Shown here: positions 6,132 through 11,987 of the stretch, one piece after another | Layout: each line of letters begins with the position of its first letter | Numbering within the stretch: position 1 is the first letter of the stretch | Assembly: GCA_026985705.1 (NCBI GenBank) | Contig: JALSPY010000119.1 | Coordinates: 1-11,987 of the forward strand | From: Hydrogenothermaceae bacterium | GTDB lineage: Bacteria > Aquificota > Aquificia > Aquificales > Hydrogenothermaceae | Length of the DNA stretch: 11,987 nt | Direction: 5' to 3' | Translations under genes and position numbers: made by a program | Notes under the pieces: model-generated | Database searches by the model: none | The model's input: the letters and a program-made list of their open reading frames with translations, nothing else | What the model was told of the DNA's origin: nothing

Positions 6132-7166
6132 TTAATGATATCCTCCTTCTGAAGAAACCTTTCCTTTGAAAACTCTATAAACATAAATTGTATAAGTTAT
6201 AACCATTGGCATAAATATTAATGTTGCTATCAACATCACAGTTAAAGTTAGATGGGATGAAGCAGAATTCCATATTGTTAAATTATATTTAGGGTCTATT
6301 GTTGATCTTATTAAGACAGGATAAGACGCTAATGCTATAGTTAAAACTGTTCCTAAAGATACTAATGTGGAACCATATATAACTTTATCATAATTTTGAT
6401 TAATAAGATTTTTAAAATAAAGAATTAATCCAGCTATTAATATTATTGGTGCAATCCAAAATATAGGATATTTGAAGTAATTATTATATAACTCAGGGGC
6501 TACAATAACTAGTATAAAGTCTGTAATTATTAAAGTGCCAATGTATCCAAAGAAAGATATATATGCAAATTTTTTAGCCATTTCAAAAACTTCACCTTCA
6601 GTTTTTCTAAGAAGGTAAGCTGTCCCATGCATTAAAAACATAAATACACCAACAACTCCCATTAATAAAGGAGCTGGTCTTAAAAGTGTAAAGAATGTTC
6701 CATGGAAAACTCCCTTTTGGTCTATAGGAACTCCTATTACAGCATTTCCTACAGCTACTCCGAATAGTAAAGCAGGAACAAAATTTCCTATCCAGTAAAT
6801 CCAGTCCCAAATATTTCTCCAAGTTTTACTGCTTTTTTTATTTCTATATTCAAATGCTACAGCTCTACCTATCAAAGCCCATAAAACTATTAATATAGCT
6901 AGATAAAATCCACTAAAGGATGCAGCATAAACAACAGGAAAAGCTGCAAAAAGCATTCCACCACCAGCTATTAGCCAAACCTCATTTCCATCCCAAACTG
7001 GAGCTACAGCATTATATAAAACTTTTCTGTTTTCATCTTTATTGGTAAATATTGTTAACATTCCTGTTCCTAAATCAAATCCATCAGTTAAAGCATATCC
7101 AACTAAAAATACTCCAGCTAAAAGGAACCATATACCTTCTAATGTTGTAATCATTTCTATAGGCAT
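6132..7166 (-). CDS. cydB: Cytochrome bd quinol oxidase subunit II (CydB)
   Basis: A 344-residue, multi-spanning inner-membrane protein, somewhat shorter than E. coli CydB (379). The conserved N-terminal block GYALTDGFDLGTGMLT (23-38) and the block PVWDGNEVWLIAGGGMLFAAFP (starting at residue 56) are diagnostic of CydB, as are YAASFSGFY and the TWRNIWDW segment. The usual Gln of the 'WDGNQVWL' block is Glu62 here. About eight to nine membrane helices are visible. CydB pairs with CydA to form the bd oxidase that oxidises quinol and reduces O2 to water with high oxygen affinity, without pumping protons. It starts 15 bases after the cydA stop with AGGAGGT seven bases before the ATG, so both subunits come from one transcript. 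No CydX-like small membrane ORF follows before the terminator, and no cydCD is near. Confidence 0.95.
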   Translation of the reverse strand: MPIEMITTLEGIWFLLAGVFLVGYALTDGFDLGTGMLTIFTNKDENRKVLYNAVAPVWDGNEVWLIAGGGMLFAAFPVVYAASFSGFYLAILIVLWALIGRAVAFEYRNKKSSKTWRNIWDWIYWIGNFVPALLFGVAVGNAVIGVPIDQKGVFHGTFFTLLRPAPLLMGVVGVFMFLMHGTAYLLRKTEGEVFEMAKKFAYISFFGYIGTLIITDFILVIVAPELYNNYFKYPIFWIAPIILIAGLILYFKNLINQNYDKVIYGSTLVSLGTVLTIALASYPVLIRSTIDPKYNLTIWNSASSHLTLTVMLIATLIFMPMVITYTIYVYRVFKGKVSSEGGYH

Positions 7167-7173
7167 TTTTATA

Positions 7174-7180
7174 ACCTCCT
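7174..7180 (-). promoter_or_regulatory. cydB ribosome binding site
   Basis: AGGAGGT on the minus strand, seven bases before the cydB ATG and entirely within the 15-base gap after cydA. It is one of the strongest Shine-Dalgarno sequences in the window and fixes the ATG at 7164-7166 over the later in-frame Met5. Confidence 0.85.
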
Positions 7181-7181
7181 A

Positions 7182-8747
7182 CTAAATTCTGTTATCAGTT
7201 TTTGAAAATGCTGTAATATTACCTACAGGTGTAGAAGGCTCTACTCTTCCTATTTTCATTTGGTCATCGGGAGAGATACCTTTTTTAATAGCTTTAATCA
7301 TTGCATATAGGAACACGATAAAGATTAAAGTGTATATAGTTAGGAAGAATATGAATGAGAATAAAACATTAGTAGCTCCAACATGGAAAGATACAGCATC
7401 TTTAGTTAACATAACACCTTGAACAATCCATGGTTGTCTTCCAACCTCTGTAGCTATCCAACCAAATTCTGTAGCTACCCAAGGTAAAGGAATTGATAAA
7501 ACTAATAACCACAGATAAGCTTTACTTTCAAAAAGTTTTCCTCTTTTTAACAACCATAATCCGAATAATGTTATAAATACGAAATAAAAACCTAAATAAA
7601 CCATTAGGTGAAATGTAGTAAATACTAGTGCAACAGAAGGTAAATCTTCAAAGGTTATATTGTATGCTTTAGCATTAGCCTTAGCCATGGCTAACTCAGA
7701 CTTTACTTTTTCTATTTCTTCTTTGTTAGCATTAGAATTTTCTAACTGTTGTAGTTTTTGTTGTAATACAGGAATTTTAGCTTCAGCTTCTTTAGCTATC
7801 TGTTGATATTCTTTTACTAAATCCTTTATACCTTTAAACTCTGCGTTTGGATCATGATAGGAAAGTATACTTAATAGATAAGGAACTTTTAAAATAATTT
7901 TTGTTTCATGTTTTTCCTGATTTATAACACCAAATAAATCTAATGAAGCTCCCTTTTCGCTTTCCCATTTACCTTCCATCATAGCCATTTTTAAAGGTTG
8001 ACCGTGTGTAACTTGATAACCGTGAATATCTCCGAAAATTATTTGAAGAAGCGATACTAGTGCTGTAAATACTAAAGCAAATTTTAAACCAACTTTAGCT
8101 ATATCTGTATGTTTATTTCTTAAAATGTAGTAAGCCATTATTCCCATTACAAAGAAACCACCTACTATATATCCAGCATTTACACAGTGTAAAAATCTAA
8201 AGATTGTTGTGTGATTTATTACTGCCTCAAAGAAATCTGTTAAAACTGCTTTTACGCCTTGCTCTGTTTCTACTATCTTATATCCTGCTGGAGTTTGCAT
8301 CCAAGAATTAGCTATTAAAATCCATAAAGCAGACAATGTGCTACCTAATGCTACCATCCAAGCGGCAAAAGTATGCATTTTATCTGAAACTCTATCTTTT
8401 CCAAATAAAAATAACCCTATAAATGTTGATTCTAGGAAGAAAGCCATCAATCCTTCTATTGCTAAAGGTGCTCCAAAAATATCACCAACAAATTTGGAAT
8501 ACTCAAACCAGTTTGTTCCAAATTCAAACTCCATTGTTAAACCAGTTGCAACTCCAACAGCAAAGTTAATAGCAAACAGTTTCATAAGGAACATTGCCAG
8601 TTTATCTAATCTTTCATCCTTATTTTTTAGATAGATTGTTTTGAGAATAGCTATCATAAAGGCTAAACCTAGAGTTAGGGGAACAAATAGGAAATGATAA
8701 AAAGCAGTCATACCAAATTGAAGTCTTGAGAGGGTTAATAAATCCAT
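7182..8747 (-). CDS. cydA: Cytochrome bd quinol oxidase subunit I (CydA)
   Basis: A 521-residue subunit I of the bd oxidase, carrying all three hemes. By comparison with E. coli CydA, His18 (in AFYHFLFVPLTLG) ligates heme b595, His187 (RFLHCVNAGY) and Met382 (FHLMVYLGF) ligate b558, and Glu98 and Glu106 (IEGLMAFFLEST) sit in the heme b595/d proton path. Lys253 and Glu258 in the loop GQPLKMAMMEGKWES match the quinone-binding Lys252/Glu257. GRQPW is at 437-441. The loop between Phe238 and residue 372 is long, as in the L-type enzymes, but its second half (about 305-362) is a charged, Gln/Lys/Glu-rich likely coiled coil unlike E. coli. About nine membrane helices. The start is backed by AGGGAGGAAGA just upstream. 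Regulation by an FNR/CRP-type protein and a second factor is suggested by the promoter region. Confidence 0.96.
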   Translation of the reverse strand: MDLLTLSRLQFGMTAFYHFLFVPLTLGLAFMIAILKTIYLKNKDERLDKLAMFLMKLFAINFAVGVATGLTMEFEFGTNWFEYSKFVGDIFGAPLAIEGLMAFFLESTFIGLFLFGKDRVSDKMHTFAAWMVALGSTLSALWILIANSWMQTPAGYKIVETEQGVKAVLTDFFEAVINHTTIFRFLHCVNAGYIVGGFFVMGIMAYYILRNKHTDIAKVGLKFALVFTALVSLLQIIFGDIHGYQVTHGQPLKMAMMEGKWESEKGASLDLFGVINQEKHETKIILKVPYLLSILSYHDPNAEFKGIKDLVKEYQQIAKEAEAKIPVLQQKLQQLENSNANKEEIEKVKSELAMAKANAKAYNITFEDLPSVALVFTTFHLMVYLGFYFVFITLFGLWLLKRGKLFESKAYLWLLVLSIPLPWVATEFGWIATEVGRQPWIVQGVMLTKDAVSFHVGATNVLFSFIFFLTIYTLIFIVFLYAMIKAIKKGISPDDQMKIGRVEPSTPVGNITAFSKTDNRI

Positions 8748-8750
8748 TTT

Positions 8751-8761
8751 TCTTCCTCCCT
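8751..8761 (-). promoter_or_regulatory. cydA ribosome binding site region
   Basis: AGGGAGGAAGA on the minus strand ends three bases before the cydA ATG, with the GGGAGG core about eight bases before it. The same 11 bases occur on the plus strand at 6078-6088, so the cyd mRNA carries a perfect complement of its own ribosome binding site in its 3' UTR. Confidence 0.85.
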
Positions 8762-8765
8762 ATTT

Positions 8766-8781
8766 GTTAGCACTTACTAAC
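8766..8781. promoter_or_regulatory. Proximal operator-like quasi-palindrome of the cyd promoter
   Basis: The minus strand reads GTTAGTAAGTGCTAAC, with GTTAG/CTAAC arms. It lies in the cyd 5' UTR directly before the ribosome binding site. It agrees with the distal copy (8847-8862, read on the plus strand) at 13 of 16 bases. Placement between start point and ribosome site would suit a repressor. The protein that binds is unknown. Confidence 0.5.
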
Positions 8782-8801
8782 TTTATTTTCTACAATTAAT
8801 A

Positions 8802-8807
8802 AATATA
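8802..8807 (-). promoter_or_regulatory. Likely -10 element of the cydAB promoter
   Basis: TATATT on the minus strand, about 55 bases before the cydA ATG. Its centre is 33 bases from the centre of the FNR-like palindrome, which would place that palindrome near -42, the classic class II activator position. The -35 position has no TTGACA-like hexamer, as expected where an activator substitutes for it. The start point would be near 8795. Confidence 0.45.
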
Positions 8808-8830
8808 AACAAGGTTTATTCTTCTTATAT

Positions 8831-8844
8831 ATGATTTACATCAT
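8831..8844. promoter_or_regulatory. FNR/CRP-family binding site upstream of cydAB
   Basis: ATGATTTACATCAT is a perfect palindrome in both five-base arms (ATGAT-N4-ATCAT) and contains the TGAT-N4-ATCA core of the FNR consensus. It stands about 90 bases before cydA, where oxygen- or redox-dependent control of a high-affinity oxidase is expected. FNR family control of cyd genes is known in several bacteria. Which CRP/FNR member acts here cannot be told from the window. Confidence 0.6.
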
Positions 8845-8846
8845 AG

Positions 8847-8865
8847 ATTAGTAAGTATTAACTAA
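8847..8865. promoter_or_regulatory. Distal operator-like quasi-palindrome of the cyd promoter
   Basis: The plus strand reads ATTAGTAAGTATTAAC followed by TAA; TTAGT (8848-8852) and ACTAA (8861-8865) form the outer arms. It matches the proximal site (minus strand) at 13 of 16 bases. The two centres are about 81 bases apart and flank the FNR-like site and the -10, an arrangement compatible with looping or cooperative control. Confidence 0.5.
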
Positions 8866-8932
8866 CTATATTAGACATGATATAAGAAAATAAAGTATTA
8901 TAGAAAATAGGATGAGAAAACTTTCATAAAAT

Positions 8933-8977
8933 AGGGTTATTCTTAAAGAAAAATTTATTAAAGAAAAATTTAACCCT
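8933..8977 (-). terminator. Weak hairpin at the rsmA 3' end (possible terminator)
   Basis: AGGGTTA (8933-8939) and TAACCCT (8971-8977) are exact inverted copies. On the minus strand this gives a seven-base-pair stem with a 31-base A+T-rich loop around the rsmA stop codon, followed by TATTTTATG. Loop length and the poor T tail make it a doubtful intrinsic terminator. No better one is seen between rsmA and the cyd promoter. Confidence 0.25.
8943..8972. repeat. Perfect tandem duplication of a 15-base unit
   Basis: TTAAAGAAAAATTTA occurs twice head to tail (8943-8957 and 8958-8972). The second copy includes the rsmA stop codon (TTA on the plus strand at 8970-8972). It looks like a recent short tandem duplication at the gene's end and leaves the reading frame intact. 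Confidence 0.9.
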
Positions 8978-9755
8978 TCAGATCAACTCTTTTTATCTTA
9001 AACAGCTTAATAAAATCATCAATACTTAATTCTTCAGCTCTAGCAGTTAGTTTAATTCCTGACTTCTCTAATATTTCAGTATCAACCTTTGACCTTAACA
9101 TCTTTCTTCTATTTGAAAATATATCTGAAACAAACTTTTTATACTCTTTTATTTCTTCTAATGGAATTGGTAGTTCTTTCTTAGGAACTAATTTTATAAC
9201 GGCGGAAACAACTTTAGGCGGTGGAGAGAAAAATCTAGGTGGAACACTCATCAAATAATCAGTTTCAAAGAAGGTTTGTAAAAATACACTCATAAAAGAG
9301 TATGCTTTAGTTTTAGGTTTTGCAACAAGTTTTTCAGCAACCTCTTTTTGTACCATAAAAATACTAAAATTTATTAAGTTTATATAAAAGACAGTATCTA
9401 TTAATATTAAGGAAGCTATATTGTAAGGTAAGTTCCCAACTAATTTAATCTTATTTTCGTTTACTAAATTTCTCATATCAACATCAAAATAATCTTTTTT
9501 TATCAATATAAAATTTTTATAATTCTTAAGCCTTTCATCTATTATGGGATAAACCCTTTCATCTATCTCTATTCCATAGAGTATTTTAGGAGCTCTTTTT
9601 AATATCTCTTCAGTTAATTGTCCAGTTCCAACACCAATTTCAACAATAATGTCTTCTTTTTTTACATCAATATAATCAACAATTCTTTTTATAACTCCTT
9701 CTGATATTAAAAGATGTTGTCCTAATGATTTCTTTGTTTTAAATTTTCTACCCAT
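8970..9755 (-). CDS. rsmA: 16S rRNA dimethyladenosine transferase (RsmA/KsgA)
   Basis: A 261-residue methyltransferase of the KsgA/Dim1 family, which dimethylates the two adjacent adenosines in helix 45 of 16S rRNA late in 30S assembly. Visible motifs in order: SLGQHLL at 10-16 (the family's SLGQNFL), the SAM loop VEIGVGTGQLT at 38-48, the acidic ribose-binding residues in YGIEID (60-65), the catalytic GNLPYNIAS at 107-115 (NLPY), FMVQKEVAEKL at 133-143, PPRFFSPPPKVVSAVIKL from 172, and FSNRRKMLRS at 213-222 in the C-terminal domain. Length is normal for the family. The ATG lies two bases after the topA stop, with AGAGGA in the topA end as ribosome site, so the gene is almost certainly translated from the topA transcript. 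Confidence 0.95.
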   Translation of the reverse strand: MGRKFKTKKSLGQHLLISEGVIKRIVDYIDVKKEDIIVEIGVGTGQLTEEILKRAPKILYGIEIDERVYPIIDERLKNYKNFILIKKDYFDVDMRNLVNENKIKLVGNLPYNIASLILIDTVFYINLINFSIFMVQKEVAEKLVAKPKTKAYSFMSVFLQTFFETDYLMSVPPRFFSPPPKVVSAVIKLVPKKELPIPLEEIKEYKKFVSDIFSNRRKMLRSKVDTEILEKSGIKLTARAEELSIDDFIKLFKIKRVDLKG

Positions 9756-9757
9756 TT

Positions 9758-11806
9758 CTATTTCCTCTTTCTTCTTTTTTTGAAGAAGTTATCCAACCAC
9801 TCTAATGCTTTAGGTGTATCTTCTAAGAGTTTTTCCTGTCCATACTTTATAAGTATAGATTTCTGTTTCTCTGACAATTTATAACTTTTCATTGCTTCTT
9901 TTTTTGCTTTATTTATCCATCTTTTTATCTTATCTTTATCCTGTAATACTTCTTCAGGAAGCTCCAATCCTGTTTTTTCAGATAAAGCTTTAGCATACTG
10001 TATCTGTTTTTCTGAAGGTTTCTTGTCTCTATGTTTCTCTATAAAATCACTTAATTTTTCATAATCTTCCAATATATCGTCTATATTTTTCCCATACTTT
10101 TTAGCTAAATCTAAAGCATAATTTTTCATTTTTTGGGAAACTTTAGAAATCTCCCCAGATGTTGACCTTTTATATAACTCCCTTACAAACTCTTTCCAGT
10201 CTTTCTTGTTTTCCTCTACCTTATCTAAAAACTCTTCCATCTCTTTCGTAAAGTTATAATCTATAACCCAGTTATACTTTCTGTTTAGATAATCTATTAA
10301 ATGGTAAGCTTCCTCTGTAGGAAGGAGTGTGTTTCCTTCTTTCTTTACATATCCCCTTTCTTTTATAGTTTTTAGTATTGTTGCATATGTTGAAGGTCTT
10401 CCTATTCCTAACTCCTCAAGTTTCTTTACTAAACTTCCTTCCGTATATCTTGAAGGTGGTTTAGTGAACTTTTCAGCTAAATTTTCCTTAACCTTTTCTA
10501 ATTTTTCACCTAACTTTATATTCGGAATAATGACCTGCTTATCTTTATCTTCTATGTTGTAAATCTTCTTATACCCTAAAAATTTAATAATTGAACCGGT
10601 GGTTTTAAATTTATAATTTTTAATATCAAATAGAACAGTCGTCCTTAAATATACTGCATCAGCCATCTGTGAGGCAACAGACCTTTGGTATATTAGATAT
10701 AGAAGCTTTTTATGTTCTTCTGATAAACCCTTTTCTTTTAACAATACTTCCTGTTTTTCCCAAGGGATAAAATTAGTTATTCTTATACCTTCATGTGCAT
10801 CGGCTTGGGTATTTTTAGATTTGTAAATCCTTACATTTGGAGATAGATACTCTTTCCCAAATAGATTTTTTATTAACTCCCTTATACCTGAAATTGCCTC
10901 TTCAGACATTCTAACACTATCAGTTCTATGATATGTTATAAGCCCATTTTCAAATAAATCTTGAGCTAATATCATTGTTTTTTCTGGGGAGAATTTAAGC
11001 TGGGATGAAGCAGTTTGTTGTAAAACTGATGTTGTAAAAGGTGGTTTTGGAGACTGTTTAACCTCTTTCTTTTTTATATCTATGACTTTTGCAAATTTTT
11101 CATCCTTTATATTTTTTATAATCTCTTCAGCAAAAGTTTTACTCTCTAATCTCTGTTTTTCATAAAAAGCCTCTATTATCTCATTTCCTTTCTTTAAGTT
11201 TACAGAAACTACATAGTAAGGTTGTGGTTTAAAATTCTTTATCTCCTCTTCCCTTTCCACTATTAATCTAACAGCTGGAGATTGAACTCTACCAACAGAA
11301 AATCTTCCACCTATCTCTTTGGAGGCTTTAGGAGATAGAATATAACCAACTATTCTGTCTCCAACTCTCCTACCTAGAAATGCATTAAAAAGTCCAAAAT
11401 TACTTCTCTCAAAATCTATTGCATCTTTTAATCTTTCTTTGATATGTTTCTTAGTTATTTCATAAAACTCAACTCTCTTTATAGATTTTGCATTTTTCTT
11501 TAATTCTTTATAAACAAAATATCCTATTGCATATCCTTCTCTATCTGGGTCTGTAGCTATAAAGACTTCTCCATCTTTAGCTAGCTTTTTTATTTCAGAT
11601 AATATTTTTTTGTGATTTTTACTTTTTATTGTAAATTTCGGTTCAAATGTATTTAAATCAACTCCCATTTCTTTTTCAGGTAAATCTTTAAAATGTCCTA
11701 TTGTAGCTTTAACTGTATATTCATTACTTAAAAATTTCTGTATTTCCTTTGCTTTCTTCGGACTTTCAACTATAATAATCCTATTTTTACTTTCTTTTTT
11801 TGACAA
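9758..11806 (-). CDS. topA: DNA topoisomerase I (type IA) with a zinc-free repeat tail
   Basis: A 682-residue type IA topoisomerase, which relaxes negatively supercoiled DNA by single-strand passage. The TOPRIM domain has Glu14 (IIIVESPKKAK) and the Mg2+ triad Asp86, Asp88 and Glu90 in DPDREGYAIGY. Then come LGRRVGDRIVGYILSPK, GRFSVGRVQSPAVRLIVERE (168-186), the catalytic Tyr292 with Arg294 in GLITYHRTDS, DAHEGIR (336-342) and GIGRPSTYATILKTI (467-481). The core ends near 550. There is no cysteine anywhere, so the Cys4 zinc fingers common in bacterial TopA tails are absent. Instead residues 555-682 hold three related short helical units beginning SQKM, SEKQ and SEKQ, with a basic end KKRRKRK. 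The start is TTG: an in-frame stop lies just upstream, AGAGG is seven bases before it, and the first ATG (Met48) would remove Glu14. Downstream rsmA follows after two bases. Confidence 0.95.
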   Translation of the reverse strand: MSKKESKNRIIIVESPKKAKEIQKFLSNEYTVKATIGHFKDLPEKEMGVDLNTFEPKFTIKSKNHKKILSEIKKLAKDGEVFIATDPDREGYAIGYFVYKELKKNAKSIKRVEFYEITKKHIKERLKDAIDFERSNFGLFNAFLGRRVGDRIVGYILSPKASKEIGGRFSVGRVQSPAVRLIVEREEEIKNFKPQPYYVVSVNLKKGNEIIEAFYEKQRLESKTFAEEIIKNIKDEKFAKVIDIKKKEVKQSPKPPFTTSVLQQTASSQLKFSPEKTMILAQDLFENGLITYHRTDSVRMSEEAISGIRELIKNLFGKEYLSPNVRIYKSKNTQADAHEGIRITNFIPWEKQEVLLKEKGLSEEHKKLLYLIYQRSVASQMADAVYLRTTVLFDIKNYKFKTTGSIIKFLGYKKIYNIEDKDKQVIIPNIKLGEKLEKVKENLAEKFTKPPSRYTEGSLVKKLEELGIGRPSTYATILKTIKERGYVKKEGNTLLPTEEAYHLIDYLNRKYNWVIDYNFTKEMEEFLDKVEENKKDWKEFVRELYKRSTSGEISKVSQKMKNYALDLAKKYGKNIDDILEDYEKLSDFIEKHRDKKPSEKQIQYAKALSEKTGLELPEEVLQDKDKIKRWINKAKKEAMKSYKLSEKQKSILIKYGQEKLLEDTPKALEWLDNFFKKRRKRK

Positions 11807-11813
11807 TTTAAAA

Positions 11814-11818
11814 CCTCT
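11814..11818 (-). promoter_or_regulatory. topA ribosome binding site supporting a TTG start
   Basis: AGAGG on the minus strand, seven bases before the TTG at 11804-11806. With an in-frame TAA at 11825-11827 and the essential Glu14 upstream of the first Met, it fixes TTG as the start codon. Confidence 0.75.
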
Positions 11819-11839
11819 TAGTATTTATTGTTGTAGTAA

Positions 11840-11868
11840 TTAATAAAAGATTAGACTATTTTAGTCAA
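11840..11868 (-). promoter_or_regulatory. Sigma70-type promoter of topA-rsmA
   Basis: Minus strand: -35 TTGACT (11868-11863), 17-base spacer, -10 TATTAA (11845-11840). Transcription would start near 11833, giving a 5' UTR of about 27 bases. The -35 is one base from consensus; the -10 is weaker. Confidence 0.5.
11854..11866. promoter_or_regulatory. Inverted repeat overlapping the topA -35 element
   Basis: GACTA-TTT-TAGTC is a perfect five-base inverted repeat over the -35 and spacer of the topA promoter and within the divergent intergenic region. It could be an operator for topA or for the divergent gene. Such short A+T-rich repeats also occur by chance. Confidence 0.35.
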
Positions 11869-11929
11869 TAAAAAAGTTTAATATATATTGAAAGATTTTT
11901 TTTACAGAATTTAATTATAAATAGTAAAA

Positions 11930-11950
11930 ATGAAAGGAATATTAAAATGA
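11930..11950 (+). other. Six-codon upstream ORF ending in ATGA overlap
   Basis: ATG at 11930 opens MKGILK and a TGA at 11948-11950, whose first bases overlap the ATG (11947-11949) of the following gene. The arrangement would allow translational coupling, but it has no ribosome site of its own and may be accidental. Confidence 0.2.
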
Positions 11951-11987
11951 ATACTAATACTAATATTGCTACAAATACAGACAAATT
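11947..11987 (+). CDS. Start of an unidentified protein (3' end outside window)
   Basis: Only 13 codons are in the window, starting MNTNTNIATNTDK. AAAGGA at 11933-11938 ends eight bases before the ATG, a good ribosome binding site, and no other gene occupies this strand. It is divergent from topA, with about 140 bases between the two starts. A TTGAAA at 11888-11893 might be its -35, but no well-spaced -10 is evident. The Asn/Thr-rich beginning gives no family clue. Confidence 0.5.
   Translation, partial: MNTNTNIATNTDK

Noticed and set aside
6094..6135. A 13-codon + strand ORF (MEKKGGKIGRGVF) after a very strong Shine-Dalgarno-like sequence in the cyd 3' region
   Set aside because: The purine-rich strand produces such signals automatically, no promoter points this way, and it overlaps the cydB stop. 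The pyrimidine-tract explanation fits better.
8748..8969. A possible riboswitch or small RNA between rsmA and cydA
   Set aside because: No conserved G+C-rich stems are present. The region is explained by operator-like palindromes, promoter and a short tandem repeat.
9769..9788. Inverted repeat CTTCTT / AAGAAG just before the rsmA ribosome site, a possible RNA switch
   Set aside because: It is formed by Lys/Arg/Phe codons at the topA end, A+T-rich and in two alternative registers. Too weak to call a regulatory hairpin.
11881..11930. A full promoter for the right-edge gene (TTGAAA at 11888)
   Set aside because: No -10 hexamer lies at 16-18 bases; the nearest TATAAA is 22 bases away.

Overview
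The window looks like a chromosomal segment of a low-GC thermophilic bacterium, most likely of the Aquificota (a Sulfurihydrogenibium/Hydrogenothermaceae-like organism). The signs are strong A+T richness, heavy use of ATA and AGA codons, Lys/Glu/Ile-rich proteins, and a bd oxidase beside a minor-pilin cluster. This placement is inferred from composition and gene content, not from a search. All genes recognised are chromosomal housekeeping or surface-machinery genes. I see no transposon, prophage, CRISPR array, tRNA or rRNA.

Left part (1-3861, + strand): a tightly packed, probably single-transcript operon for type IV pilus tip components. It holds the C-terminal part of a PilY1-like tip protein, then FimT/GspH-, PilV-, PilW- and PilX-like minor pilins, and ends with an unrecognised five-helix membrane protein. 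Genes overlap or are separated by 2-15 bases. PilY1 and the minor pilins are expected to form the tip/priming complex of a type IV pilus. The pilus motor, major pilin and prepilin peptidase are not in the window.

Centre (3842-8747, - strand): pstB (phosphate ABC transporter ATPase) lies just downstream of rlmD (iron-sulfur 23S rRNA m5U methyltransferase). Its last 20 bases overlap, tail to tail, the last gene of the pilus operon. Upstream is cydAB (cytochrome bd quinol oxidase), closed by a clear intrinsic terminator and preceded by the richest regulatory region of the window. That region has a perfect FNR/CRP-type palindrome placed for class II activation, flanked by two related quasi-palindromes that look like operators. 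The cyd 3' UTR is almost pure pyrimidine and carries an 11-base perfect complement of the cydA Shine-Dalgarno region.

Right part (8970-11987): rsmA (16S rRNA dimethyladenosine transferase) is 2 bases downstream of topA, both on the - strand. The topoisomerase I is unusual. It has no cysteine at all, so no zinc fingers, and ends in about 130 residues of three short related helical repeats. It starts with TTG. A divergent + strand gene begins at the right edge.

No obviously new multi-gene system is visible. The best candidates for something undescribed are the repeat tail of TopA, the cyd promoter architecture with its possible 5'-3' UTR pairing, and the unknown membrane protein at the end of the minor-pilin operon.
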